Positions 1 to 5,561 of a stretch of 5,561 nucleotides of DNA are shown piece by piece. This stretch comes from Chloroflexota bacterium (GTDB taxonomy: Bacteria > Chloroflexota > Anaerolineae > Caldilineales > Caldilineaceae). The notes under the pieces were generated by a model. It was not told where the DNA came from. It ran no database searches and saw only the letters and a program-made list of their open reading frames with translations. Position 1 is the stretch's first letter. Each line of letters starts with the position of its first letter. A program made the position numbers and the translations under genes. The stretch covers positions 1 through 5,561 of the forward strand of contig JACQGT010000213.1 in the NCBI GenBank assembly GCA_016199425.1, in the 5' to 3' direction.

Positions 1-954
1 CCATTCGTTGTCGTACCAGGTGACAACCTTTACCAGATCGCCGTAGAAGGCGGTAAACCCGGCATCAACGGTGCTGCTGAAAGCGTTGCCTTTGTAGTCG
101 ATACTCACCAGGGGTTCCCGGCTGACGGCCAGAATGCCCGCCATCGGCCCGGCCGCGGCCGCGTCAAAGGCGGCCAGCAGGTTGGCGGTGCTGCCGGGGT
201 TCTTCACTTTCGCCACAAAGTCCACAACGGAAACAGTGGAGGTGGGGACGCGCATAGCCATACCGTCGAATTTGCCCTTCAGTTCGGGCACAACCAGCGA
301 GACGGCTTTGGCCGCGCCGGTGGTGGTGGGGATGATGCTCAGGCCGGCGGCTCGCGCCCGGCGCAGGTCGCTGTGTACCAGGTCCAGAATCTGCTGGTCG
401 TTGGTGTAGGCGTGGACGGTCGTCATCACGCCCTGCTCGATACCAAAAGTGTCGTTGACCACTTTGGCCGCGGGGGCCAGACAGTTGGTGGTGCAGCTTG
501 CGTTGCTGATGATGTGGTGGCTGGCTGCGTTGTACTTCTGGTGGTTGACGCCCATGCACACAGTAATGTCTTCGCCTTTGGCCGGCGCGCTGATAATGAC
601 CTTCTTGGCCCCCGCGGCTACGTGTAACTCTGCCTTCTCTTTGGAGGTAAAGATGCCCGTGCTCTCCACCACCAGGTCCACGCCCAGGTCGCCCCAGGGC
701 AGTTTGCTGGGATCCCGCTCGCTCAATACCTTCAGCCGGTCGCCGTTGATGAGAATGTCGCCGCCGTCCACGGCCACGTCCCCCTTGAACGCGCCGTAGT
801 TGCTGTCGTATTTGAAAAGGTGGGCGTTGGTGTTGACATCGGAGAGGTCGTTGATCGCCACCAGATCGAACTCGCCGGGGTGTTTCTCGAAGAACGCTTT
901 GGTCACTTGCCGACCGATGCGTCCAAAACCGTTGATTGCAATTCTTGTAGCCAT
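1..954 (-). CDS. gap: Type I glyceraldehyde-3-phosphate dehydrogenase, C-terminus cut by window edge
   Basis: Cytosolic glycolytic/gluconeogenic enzyme that oxidatively phosphorylates glyceraldehyde-3-phosphate to 1,3-bisphosphoglycerate using NAD+. Reading the minus strand from ATG 954-952 gives 318 residues with no stop, ending in WYDNEW at the window edge. Family members are about 330-340 residues, so roughly 15-20 residues are missing. The Rossmann NAD-binding start INGFGRIGR is at residues 7-15. Asp36, in VAIND after the second strand, is the residue typical of NAD rather than NADP preference. The catalytic motif SNASCTTNC is at 150-158 with nucleophile Cys154, and the catalytic-base His181 is in TVHAYTNDQ. 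The phosphate-binding PTTTGAAKAV is at 209-218 and MAMRVPT follows further on. Val193 stands where many NAD enzymes have Pro (LP in Bacillus); this is a minor variation. The start is fixed by the conserved N-terminus and a good Shine-Dalgarno. It lies downstream of yvcK on the same strand. Identification is essentially certain. Confidence 0.97.
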   Translation of the reverse strand, partial: MATRIAINGFGRIGRQVTKAFFEKHPGEFDLVAINDLSDVNTNAHLFKYDSNYGAFKGDVAVDGGDILINGDRLKVLSERDPSKLPWGDLGVDLVVESTGIFTSKEKAELHVAAGAKKVIISAPAKGEDITVCMGVNHQKYNAASHHIISNASCTTNCLAPAAKVVNDTFGIEQGVMTTVHAYTNDQQILDLVHSDLRRARAAGLSIIPTTTGAAKAVSLVVPELKGKFDGMAMRVPTSTVSVVDFVAKVKNPGSTANLLAAFDAAAAGPMAGILAVSREPLVSIDYKGNAFSSTVDAGFTAFYGDLVKVVTWYDNEW

Positions 955-961
955 TGTATTG

Positions 962-967
962 CTCCTT
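962..967 (-). promoter_or_regulatory. Shine-Dalgarno of gap
   Basis: On the minus strand AAGGAG lies 7 bases before the ATG at 954. This is a near-consensus ribosome binding site, as expected for a highly expressed glycolytic enzyme, and it confirms the chosen start. Confidence 0.85.
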
Positions 968-993
968 CAGAGAGGTGAAAATGTGTCAGCGCA

Positions 994-1005
994 ACTTCCA
1001 GAAGT
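994..1005. repeat. Short perfect inverted repeat in the gap leader
   Basis: ACTTC-CA-GAAGT is a 12-base perfect inverted repeat about 40 bases upstream of the gap start codon. It could be a small operator or a weak hairpin near the ribosome binding site. It is short enough to occur by chance. Confidence 0.3.
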
Positions 1006-1090
1006 CTCCAGATAATGTCTTTCGTAGGGGAAAATCTTTACCTGAAAACTATATCTTTCATCGCGCCAGAAATTGTATTCAGTTGTGGAG

Positions 1091-1113
1091 CTTGACCGGA
1101 ACTTCCTTGACCG
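1091..1113. repeat. Direct repeat CTTGACCG x2, 15-base spacing
   Basis: CTTGACCG occurs at 1091-1098 and again at 1106-1113 in the yvcK-gap spacer, about 140 bases upstream of the gap start. Paired octamers in a non-coding spacer can be regulator sites. The 15-base spacing is not a helical multiple, and the same octamer also occurs inside folC at 2983-2990, so the motif is not unique to regulatory DNA. Confidence 0.3.
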
Positions 1114-1123
1114 ATCGACGATG

Positions 1124-1163
1124 CCCATAGAATGGGGCTTGCCGCCCGCGTCATCAAGTCCCC
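1124..1163 (-). promoter_or_regulatory. Two overlapping, mutually exclusive hairpins between yvcK and gap
   Basis: On the minus-strand transcript, GGGGACTTG (1163-1155) can pair with CAAGCCCC (1141-1134), with one bulged A and a 13-base loop. The same CCCC then begins a second perfect hairpin, CCCAT-TCT-ATGGG (1136-1124). The two cannot form together because they share bases 1134-1136. Neither is followed by a U-tract, so this is not an ordinary intrinsic terminator. It may be an RNA processing or attenuation element if gap is co-transcribed from yvcK. The pairing is seen directly in the sequence; the function is a guess. Confidence 0.35.
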
Positions 1164-1182
1164 GGCACTTCAGCCCACACTT

Positions 1183-2634
1183 TTATTCTATCACAGGCCT
1201 GGCAAAAGGGCTGCTTGCAGGGGTCTCTGATTTTTGTTCTTCTTTTTCTGCCAGGAGAATGCGGTAGACATCCATCACCCGTGTGGCCATCTTGGCCGGG
1301 TGGTGATGGCGCGGGGCTGCATCGTCCACCAGATCGCCGGTGAAGAGGCGATAGTCAAGAGGTTCATCAGCAGATGGAAGCGTTACCCACTCCACACCTG
1401 CCACGTCCGCGGCGTGACGCACATAAGCGTCGTTGGCAAGCACAGTCGTGAAGGCATCCCCCGCGTGCATACGCAGATGGCGCATGTGATCGCTGACACC
1501 GAAGCCGTCGGTCTCCCCCGCTTCCGTCGCCACATTGCAGACGTAGAGCCGCACCGCCCGCGACGCCCGGATGGCCTCGCGCACGTAGGGGACGAGCAGA
1601 TTGGGCATCAGACTGGTGAAGAAGCTGCCCGGCGCGGCCAGAATCAGGTCCGCCTGCAAAAGGGCTTGCACCGTCTCCGGGTAGGCCCGACACTCGGACG
1701 GCTCCAAATGGACCCGGACAATCTCGCCCCCGACGCCGGCAATCTGACTTTCCCCCCGCACAAAGAGCCACTCCTCCGGGTGGGGCTGTTCGTCACCGTT
1801 GACATACTCGCCTCTGCGCGGCCGTTTGATCTCGGCGCAGAGAACCACATTGTCCAGGGTGCTGGGCAGGATACGCCCGCGCACGGCCAGCACACGGCTG
1901 CTGTCGGCAATCCCCGCCTCAAAGCTGCCGCTCAAGGCCGTCATTGTCGTAATAAAGAGGTTGCCGAAGTTGTGGTTGTCCAGCCCGTCCCGGTCGCCAA
2001 AACGATACTGGAGGAGTTGGGTCATCAGCTCTTCGGCGTCGCTGAGCGCGGCAATGTTGTTGCGGAAGTCCCCCGGCGGCAGCACCCCCATGCGCTGGCG
2101 CAGAATGCCGCTGCTGCCCCCGTCGTCGGCCACCGTCACTACGGCGGTGATGTTTTCTGTGTAACGACGCAGCCCGCGCAGGAGAGTAGGCATGCCCGTG
2201 CCCCCGCCGATGACCACCACCTTTGGTCCGGTCTGCCGCTGGCGGCGCTCCTGACCGGTGACCAGCACATCCATCAGTTCCCGGCTGTCCAGGGAATTCT
2301 GCCGCCCCAACAGCACCGCCGCCACCTGCCGGTTGATCTGCCAGACGCCGTAGCCGACGAGAGCCGTGCCCCAGGTCAGCAACAGCCCGCCCCGCAGCCA
2401 GTCGGAGAGATGGGGCAGGGTCAGCCCAGAGAGAGGGGGCGGAACAAAAGGGGGGATGTGGAGGTTGCGCAGGATGAAGGCCAGCCCCAGCCCGGCCACA
2501 AAGACGCCGACAACCAGCAGCAGAATCCAGCGTTTGATGGCCAGCCCTGGCGCAACCAGCAGCGACCAGCGGGACTGGATGCGGGAGAAGGATTGGAGAG
2601 GGGTGAGGAAATGATCAGAATGTCGTATTTTCAT
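1183..2634 (-). CDS. yvcK: YvcK/CofD-like family protein (gluconeogenesis factor) with N-terminal membrane anchor
   Basis: A 483-residue member of the YvcK (UPF0052/CofD-like) family. Characterised members bind UDP-sugars such as UDP-GlcNAc and are needed for growth on gluconeogenic substrates and for normal cell-envelope synthesis. Visible family motifs are the nucleotide-sugar loop IGGGTGMPTLLRGL (142-155), TVADDGGSSG (167-176), PPGDFRNNIAALS (186-198), HNFGNLF (221-227), APGSFFTSLMPNLLVP (334-349) and CNVATEAGETDGF (366-378). Unlike Bacillus YvcK (about 317 residues), this protein has about 135 extra N-terminal residues. They contain two hydrophobic segments, about 36-55 and 82-100, joined by a proline-rich loop, so it is probably anchored in the membrane with the catalytic-type domain in the cytoplasm. 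The last 20 residues look disordered. The ATG at 2634 has no Shine-Dalgarno but sits at the predicted transcription start. gap follows in the same direction. The family call is firm; the exact start is less so. Confidence 0.93.
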   Translation of the reverse strand: MKIRHSDHFLTPLQSFSRIQSRWSLLVAPGLAIKRWILLLVVGVFVAGLGLAFILRNLHIPPFVPPPLSGLTLPHLSDWLRGGLLLTWGTALVGYGVWQINRQVAAVLLGRQNSLDSRELMDVLVTGQERRQRQTGPKVVVIGGGTGMPTLLRGLRRYTENITAVVTVADDGGSSGILRQRMGVLPPGDFRNNIAALSDAEELMTQLLQYRFGDRDGLDNHNFGNLFITTMTALSGSFEAGIADSSRVLAVRGRILPSTLDNVVLCAEIKRPRRGEYVNGDEQPHPEEWLFVRGESQIAGVGGEIVRVHLEPSECRAYPETVQALLQADLILAAPGSFFTSLMPNLLVPYVREAIRASRAVRLYVCNVATEAGETDGFGVSDHMRHLRMHAGDAFTTVLANDAYVRHAADVAGVEWVTLPSADEPLDYRLFTGDLVDDAAPRHHHPAKMATRVMDVYRILLAEKEEQKSETPASSPFARPVIE

Positions 2635-2640
2635 GCAGAC

Positions 2641-2669
2641 ATTATAGACAACTCTGCCTGCGCCGACAA
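2641..2669 (-). promoter_or_regulatory. Sigma70-like promoter of yvcK, predicted leaderless transcript
   Basis: Minus strand: -35 TTGTCG (2669-2664, 4 of 6 consensus), a 17-base spacer and a perfect -10 TATAAT (2646-2641). Six bases then separate the -10 box from the ATG at 2634, so the expected transcription start coincides with the A of the start codon. No Shine-Dalgarno is present, which fits leaderless initiation. If translation actually starts further downstream, this would be an ordinary promoter with a short leader. Confidence 0.6.
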
Positions 2670-2690
2670 TGACGGAAACACGCTGTCGCT

Positions 2691-2743
2691 GCTTGACTTT
2701 TCAATTTCAGACGTCAATGGGTTGAATGGGGGGGGCGTCAAGC
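2691..2743. repeat. Nested inverted repeats with a G8 run in the divergent yvcK/folC spacer
   Basis: GCTTGAC (2691-2697) is perfectly mirrored by GTCAAGC (2737-2743). Inside lie TTCAA (2700-2704) with TTGAA (2722-2726), and a further GTCAA at 2713-2717. A run of eight G (2728-2735) adjoins the right arm. The element sits between the two divergent promoters, just upstream of the folC -35 box, where an operator or cruciform could act on both genes. No regulator can be named. Confidence 0.35.
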
Positions 2744-2750
2744 CCGAATT

Positions 2751-2780
2751 TTTACAAAGACAATCGTCCTGAAGTACAAT
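2751..2780 (+). promoter_or_regulatory. Probable sigma70-like promoter of folC
   Basis: TTTACA (2751-2756, 5 of 6) and TACAAT (2775-2780, 5 of 6) are separated by 18 bases. The predicted start is the G near 2787, giving an untranslated leader of about 88 bases if translation begins at ATG 2875. The two promoters are back-to-back, with about 80 bases between the -35 boxes. Confidence 0.5.
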
Positions 2781-2874
2781 CATCCTGTGATCTTTGTCCA
2801 ATTCCCTGTCGGAGTGCTCCCCAGTGCAAGTATCCTCGACGGTCAGCTACCCCACCAATTTGGAATCTGCCTCT

Positions 2875-4236
2875 ATGACTTACGAAGAGAGCCTGGCCTG
2901 GATCTTCCGCGATGTGCGCTTCAGCGGGCGGGGGCGCAAGTACGACAACCCGGAGCGCAGCCTGGCCCGGATGCGCGAGATTCTTGACCGCCTGGGCAAC
3001 CCCCAGCAGCGCTTCCACGCCCTCCACATCACCGGCACAAAGGGTAAGGGCAGCACCAGCGCCTACGCCGAATCCATCCTGCGCCATCTGGGCTATCGCA
3101 CCGGCCTCTTCACCAGCCCCCATCTGCACAGCTTCCGGGAGCGTATCCGGGTCAACGGGCAACTCATCAGTCGGGACGATCTGGCTGCGCTGGTCAGCCG
3201 GGTGCGGGATAAAATGGATGCCGTGGAAGACCTGGGCGTCTTCGACCGCATCACTGCCCTGGCCTTTCAGCACTTCGCCGACGCCGGGGTGGAGTTTGCC
3301 GTCGTCGAGGTGGGCTTGGGCGGGCGTCTGGACAGTACGAACGTCCTTCTGCCCGCGGTCTGCGCTATCACTTGCATCAGTATGGACCACATGCATATCC
3401 TGGGCGACACCATCGCCCAAATCGCGCGCGAGAAGGCGGGCATTATCAAAACCGGCGTTCCCATCTTCAGCGCGCCCCAACAGCAGGAGGCGGCCCAGGT
3501 GCTGGCGGATCGGGCCGCCGCGCTGGGCGCACCCCTACGCGTAGTGCAACCTTTGCACAGCGCGGCTGTGCCTCTGCTGGGGACCCATCAGCAGATCAAC
3601 GCGGCCCTGGCCTGGGAGATGACCGCCAATCTGGCCGAGCGGGGATTGATTCAGATCGACGGGGACGGGGTGGAGTTGGGGCTGGCTGCCACTCGCTGGC
3701 CTGGCCGTTTTGAGATGCTGCCTCTGGCCAATGAGGCTCCCTTTCCCCTGCTGGTCGATTGCGCCCACAATGTGGACAGCGTGACGCTCCTTCTCGCCAC
3801 GCTGGAACAATTCTATCCGGGACGACCCATTACTTTTATCTTTGGGGCCAACCGGGACAAGGAGTTGGCGCCGGAAATGGAGCTGATTCTGCGCTCCACG
3901 CAGCGGGTGGTGTTGGTACAAAGCCAGCACCCCAAAGCCACGCTGCTGGCGGATCTCGCCGTCCAATTCGGACAGATTGTGGTCCGGCAGACCGCGCCAG
4001 AGCAGATACAGGTGGCGGCTGCCCCCACAATGACCGGGGCCATCGAAGCGGCCAATGCGCTGACACCCCCCGGCGGTCTGATCGTGGGCAGCGGTTCGGT
4101 CTTTGTGGCCGCCGAATTGCGCGAAGCGTGGAATACGCTCCATCCCGGCCTCTTCCCGGCTGACGATTGGGTCCACGCCGCGGCGGGCGAGCCTGTACTT
4201 GTGCCGCCCCCGCCCCTCGCCCCGGCAGGAGGGTAA
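2875..4236 (+). CDS. folC: Folylpolyglutamate synthase / dihydrofolate synthase (FolC)
   Basis: Cytosolic Mur-ligase-type enzyme that adds glutamate to folates in an ATP-dependent reaction; in many bacteria it also makes dihydrofolate from dihydropteroate. It has 453 residues from ATG 2875. Motifs in order: P-loop ITGTKGKGST (52-61; bacterial enzymes more often have GTNGKGS), TSPHLHSFRERIRVNG (80-95), EVGLGGRLDSTNV (145-157), MDHMHILGDTIAQIAREKAGIIK (170-192; Lys187 is the position carbamylated in E. coli FolC), GTHQQINAALA (236-246), WPGRFE (275-280), and DCAHNVDS (295-302) opening the C-terminal glutamate-ligase domain. The stretch before GTHQ looks some 25 residues shorter than in Bacillus-type enzymes. 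A proline-rich tail of about 25 residues extends the C-terminus. The frame stays open to TTG 2794, but MTYEESLAWIF matches the usual family N-terminus. Upstream GGAA (2862-2865) is only a weak ribosome site. The two C-terminal Gly codons overlap the next gene's Shine-Dalgarno. Confidence 0.95.
   Translation: MTYEESLAWIFRDVRFSGRGRKYDNPERSLARMREILDRLGNPQQRFHALHITGTKGKGSTSAYAESILRHLGYRTGLFTSPHLHSFRERIRVNGQLISRDDLAALVSRVRDKMDAVEDLGVFDRITALAFQHFADAGVEFAVVEVGLGGRLDSTNVLLPAVCAITCISMDHMHILGDTIAQIAREKAGIIKTGVPIFSAPQQQEAAQVLADRAAALGAPLRVVQPLHSAAVPLLGTHQQINAALAWEMTANLAERGLIQIDGDGVELGLAATRWPGRFEMLPLANEAPFPLLVDCAHNVDSVTLLLATLEQFYPGRPITFIFGANRDKELAPEMELILRSTQRVVLVQSQHPKATLLADLAVQFGQIVVRQTAPEQIQVAAAPTMTGAIEAANALTPPGGLIVGSGSVFVAAELREAWNTLHPGLFPADDWVHAAAGEPVLVPPPPLAPAGG
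4227..4233 (+). promoter_or_regulatory. Shine-Dalgarno of the lipoprotein gene, inside the folC end
   Basis: AGGAGGG overlaps the final Gly-Gly codons of folC and lies 4 bases before ATG 4238; the folC stop TAA occupies 4234-4236. A strong ribosome site, close spacing and a one-base intergenic gap indicate translational coupling. They also favour ATG 4238 over the internal GTG at 4325 as the start. Confidence 0.7.
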
Positions 4237-4237
4237 A

Positions 4238-5533
4238 ATGGCTTCAGTTTCTCCGCGACTCCGCGGTGGAAATTCCCCTTTTTTTACTGGACTCAAAAGT
4301 CGAACTTCTAAAAGTCTTTTCTTTGTGTCTTTGTGTCTTCGTGGTTTTCTGGTCTGTCTGGCCTTCCCGCTTCTCCTCGCCGGGTGCAGCCAGGGGGAAG
4401 ATCCGTTGAACATCGATCTGCGCGCCATTCTGCCCACCGAATGGGTGGCCGTGGGCCAATGGACGCCGATCAACATCGACGCCGACGGCGAGCCGGAATA
4501 TCTTCTCTTCTACACCTACGACGCAAGCACAACAGCCGACGGTGAAGCCATCGCCGGCCCCATCGGCGGGGTTATCTACGACAGCCAGACCCCCTCCTCC
4601 GTGCCGGCCAGCGAAGCCGACGCCCGCCCGCCTGCACCCTGGCTGCAACCCTACACACTTCTCCCCAGCTATTGGCGGGGCGCGGGCTATGGCTTTGTGG
4701 CCCCACCCAAAGCCACCCCTCCCCATGCGTTTGAGGTCAAGCGGGTGCTTCCCGACGAAGTGAAGAACAGCTATTTTACAGTGTTGGCGGCCCAGCAGAT
4801 CCCAGGCGCGGCTGCCACTGCTACGCCGGCCGTTCTCCCCGCCAACGACGAACTGGTGGTTTACGGCGGCGAGAGCGCCATCGGCGGCGTCACCCACATC
4901 AGCATCTTCTGGTGGAGCAACACCCGGGAGGGCTACGGCGGCACACAGATCGCGGCGTCTGGCGGGCTGAAGGTGGAGAAGTGGGATGGGGGCGAAAGCC
5001 GTTCCCCCATCCGTCAGGTGCGCGCCCGCTACCCAGAGAACGACCGCAGCCAGCTATGCAAAGAGTCCCTCTGGACCCGCTATCTGGACCCGGACTACAC
5101 CAGCCCCGGCGCTTTTCGTCCTGCTGTCTACTATCGCGAAGGACCGCGCAAGCTCATCTTCTGCTACGGCATCCCGGAGACGCCCTTTTACCCGGAAGCA
5201 GTTGTGCTGGCCTGGCTGCTCGATCCCAGCGGCTACCGGGAGCTGGTGGCCGAAGAGGCGCGGGAGACGGTCGCCCGCACCCTCGCCGTCTATTTGCGTG
5301 TCTTTGCTCTGCAATACCACCAGACTGTGGACGCCATCGGCCCTATCCAGACAACCCAGGGCGGCGCGCCCTTGCAGACAACGGTGCGGGCCTGGATTGT
5401 CTATCCCAGCGAGACAGGCGAGGAGACCCGCCTCTACGAATTCACTCTGGAGCATCTGCCCACCAACAACAGCCGCCGCACCACCGACCAGTGGCGCATT
5501 GTGGGCGTTGCGCCTGTTGAACCCAAAGGCTGA
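4238..5533 (+). CDS. Predicted lipoprotein of unknown function
   Basis: I do not recognise the family. The 431-residue product has a clear lipobox, LLAGC at 46-50, after a hydrophobic stretch (about 37-48). Export and lipidation on Cys50 are therefore likely. The mature part begins SQGEDPLNIDLRAILP. It contains an acidic segment, INIDADGEPEYLLFY (78-92), resembling the Asp-rich strands of VCBS/FG-GAP-like repeats, and a low-complexity linker PGAAATATPAVLPAN (189-203). Aromatic-rich strands follow, such as ISIFWWSN (221-228), then a helix about 336-365 and a C-terminal beta region ending DQWRIVGVAPV. That end loosely resembles NTF2-like lipoprotein domains, without decisive evidence. ATG 4238 has a strong Shine-Dalgarno but makes the signal peptide 49 residues. 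Starting at GTG 4325 would leave a textbook 20-residue signal peptide but has no ribosome site. Residues 2-37 are encoded by repeat-like DNA (4243-4349). It probably forms one transcription unit with folC; a functional link to folate is not implied. Confidence 0.8.
   Translation: MASVSPRLRGGNSPFFTGLKSRTSKSLFFVSLCLRGFLVCLAFPLLLAGCSQGEDPLNIDLRAILPTEWVAVGQWTPINIDADGEPEYLLFYTYDASTTADGEAIAGPIGGVIYDSQTPSSVPASEADARPPAPWLQPYTLLPSYWRGAGYGFVAPPKATPPHAFEVKRVLPDEVKNSYFTVLAAQQIPGAAATATPAVLPANDELVVYGGESAIGGVTHISIFWWSNTREGYGGTQIAASGGLKVEKWDGGESRSPIRQVRARYPENDRSQLCKESLWTRYLDPDYTSPGAFRPAVYYREGPRKLIFCYGIPETPFYPEAVVLAWLLDPSGYRELVAEEARETVARTLAVYLRVFALQYHQTVDAIGPIQTTQGGAPLQTTVRAWIVYPSETGEETRLYEFTLEHLPTNNSRRTTDQWRIVGVAPVEPKG
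4243..4349. repeat. Octamer-based dispersed-type repeat in the lipoprotein 5' end
   Basis: Two blocks of 8-base units are visible. One is CTCCGCGA, CTCCGCGG (4251-4266). The other is CTTTGTGT, CTTTGTGT, CTTCGTGG (4321-4344). Between them lie an AT-rich stretch with T7 (4279-4285 region), two AAAAGTC copies (4295-4301 and 4310-4316) and a small GACT-CAAA-AGTC palindrome. Read on the minus strand, these blocks resemble the CACGAAGACACAAAGACACAAAG and ACCGCGGAG-type sequences scattered in many environmental bacterial genomes. Their spurious translations typically contain strings such as RRHKDTKK or TKTQRHKE, as seen here. Base composition differs sharply from the flanking GC-rich genes. The resemblance is from memory and was not searched. 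Confidence 0.65.
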
Positions 5534-5537
5534 GACG

Positions 5538-5561
5538 ATGAACTTTACCAGTCGCCGTCCC
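5538..5561 (+). CDS. Possible start of a further gene, truncated by window end
   Basis: ATG 5538 opens a frame of eight codons (MNFTSRRP) running to the window edge. It starts four bases after the lipoprotein stop. AAAGG (5525-5529) sits 8 bases upstream as a modest ribosome site. Spacing and orientation suggest a third member of the folC-lipoprotein unit, but eight residues do not identify a product. Confidence 0.4.

Noticed and set aside
164..627. Several open frames overlapping gap on both strands
   Set aside because: The gap frame encodes an almost complete GAPDH with its catalytic Cys and His. The overlapping frames show no domains and are shadows.
1134..1163. Intrinsic terminator after yvcK
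   Set aside because: The stem is GC-rich, but no run of U follows on the minus-strand transcript, so termination is not supported.
2728..2735. G8 run as a possible G-quadruplex
   Set aside because: Only one long run is present with a single nearby GGG (2719-2721 region); four separated runs are lacking.
1234..2772. A 512-codon open frame on the plus strand opposite yvcK
   Set aside because: It lies antisense to a gene with unmistakable YvcK motifs. Its translation is rich in His, Arg, Gln, Pro and Ala with no domain pattern, as expected for a shadow frame in GC-rich DNA.
2794..2874. Upstream TTG start extending folC by 27 residues
   Set aside because: The extension is Ser/Thr-rich with no family resemblance and no ribosome site, while ATG 2875 begins the standard FolC N-terminus. 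The predicted promoter start near 2787 still leaves this start formally possible.
4251..4344. CRISPR array or protein-repeat domain
   Set aside because: The octamer units are directly tandem, only two and three copies long, without spacers, and 8 bases is out of phase with codons.
3535..4476. A 313-codon open frame on the minus strand opposite folC
   Set aside because: It is antisense to conserved FolC motifs. Its beginning includes RRHKDTKK-type peptides that come from the repeat, a well-known source of spurious ORFs.

Overview
The window carries four recognisable genes in two divergent pairs, plus 24 bases of a possible fifth gene. It is a GC-rich bacterial chromosome segment. A YvcK-family protein with an N-terminal membrane-anchor pair beside a type I GAPDH gene, together with the octamer-type dispersed repeat near 4.3 kb, suggests Chloroflexota (Anaerolineae/Caldilineae-like). 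That is an inference from family resemblance, not from a database search.

Minus strand, left half: yvcK (1183-2634) is followed 228 bases downstream by gap (954 to beyond position 1). gap encodes the NAD-type glycolytic glyceraldehyde-3-phosphate dehydrogenase and loses only its C-terminal end at the window edge. YvcK-family proteins are linked to central carbon metabolism and cell-envelope homeostasis, so pairing with gap is functionally sensible. A good sigma70-like promoter lies directly in front of yvcK. Its predicted start point is the A of the ATG, so the mRNA may be leaderless. The yvcK-gap spacer holds two mutually exclusive hairpins and a small tandem repeat, but no clear promoter or terminator.

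Plus strand, right half: from the shared 240-base divergent spacer, a second plausible promoter (2751-2780) drives folC (folylpolyglutamate synthase/dihydrofolate synthase, 2875-4236). One base after its stop begins an unrecognised lipoprotein gene (4238-5533), apparently translationally coupled through a Shine-Dalgarno sequence embedded in the last folC codons. The first part of the lipoprotein ORF runs through a low-complexity dispersed-type repeat built of 8-base units. Part of its signal peptide therefore seems to be encoded by repeat DNA. Four bases after the lipoprotein stop a further ORF may begin.

I found no mobile-element genes, CRISPR array, tRNA or rRNA, and no evidence of a new multi-gene system. 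The points most worth a second look are the repeat-derived signal peptide, the apparently leaderless membrane-anchored YvcK, and the structured leader upstream of gap.
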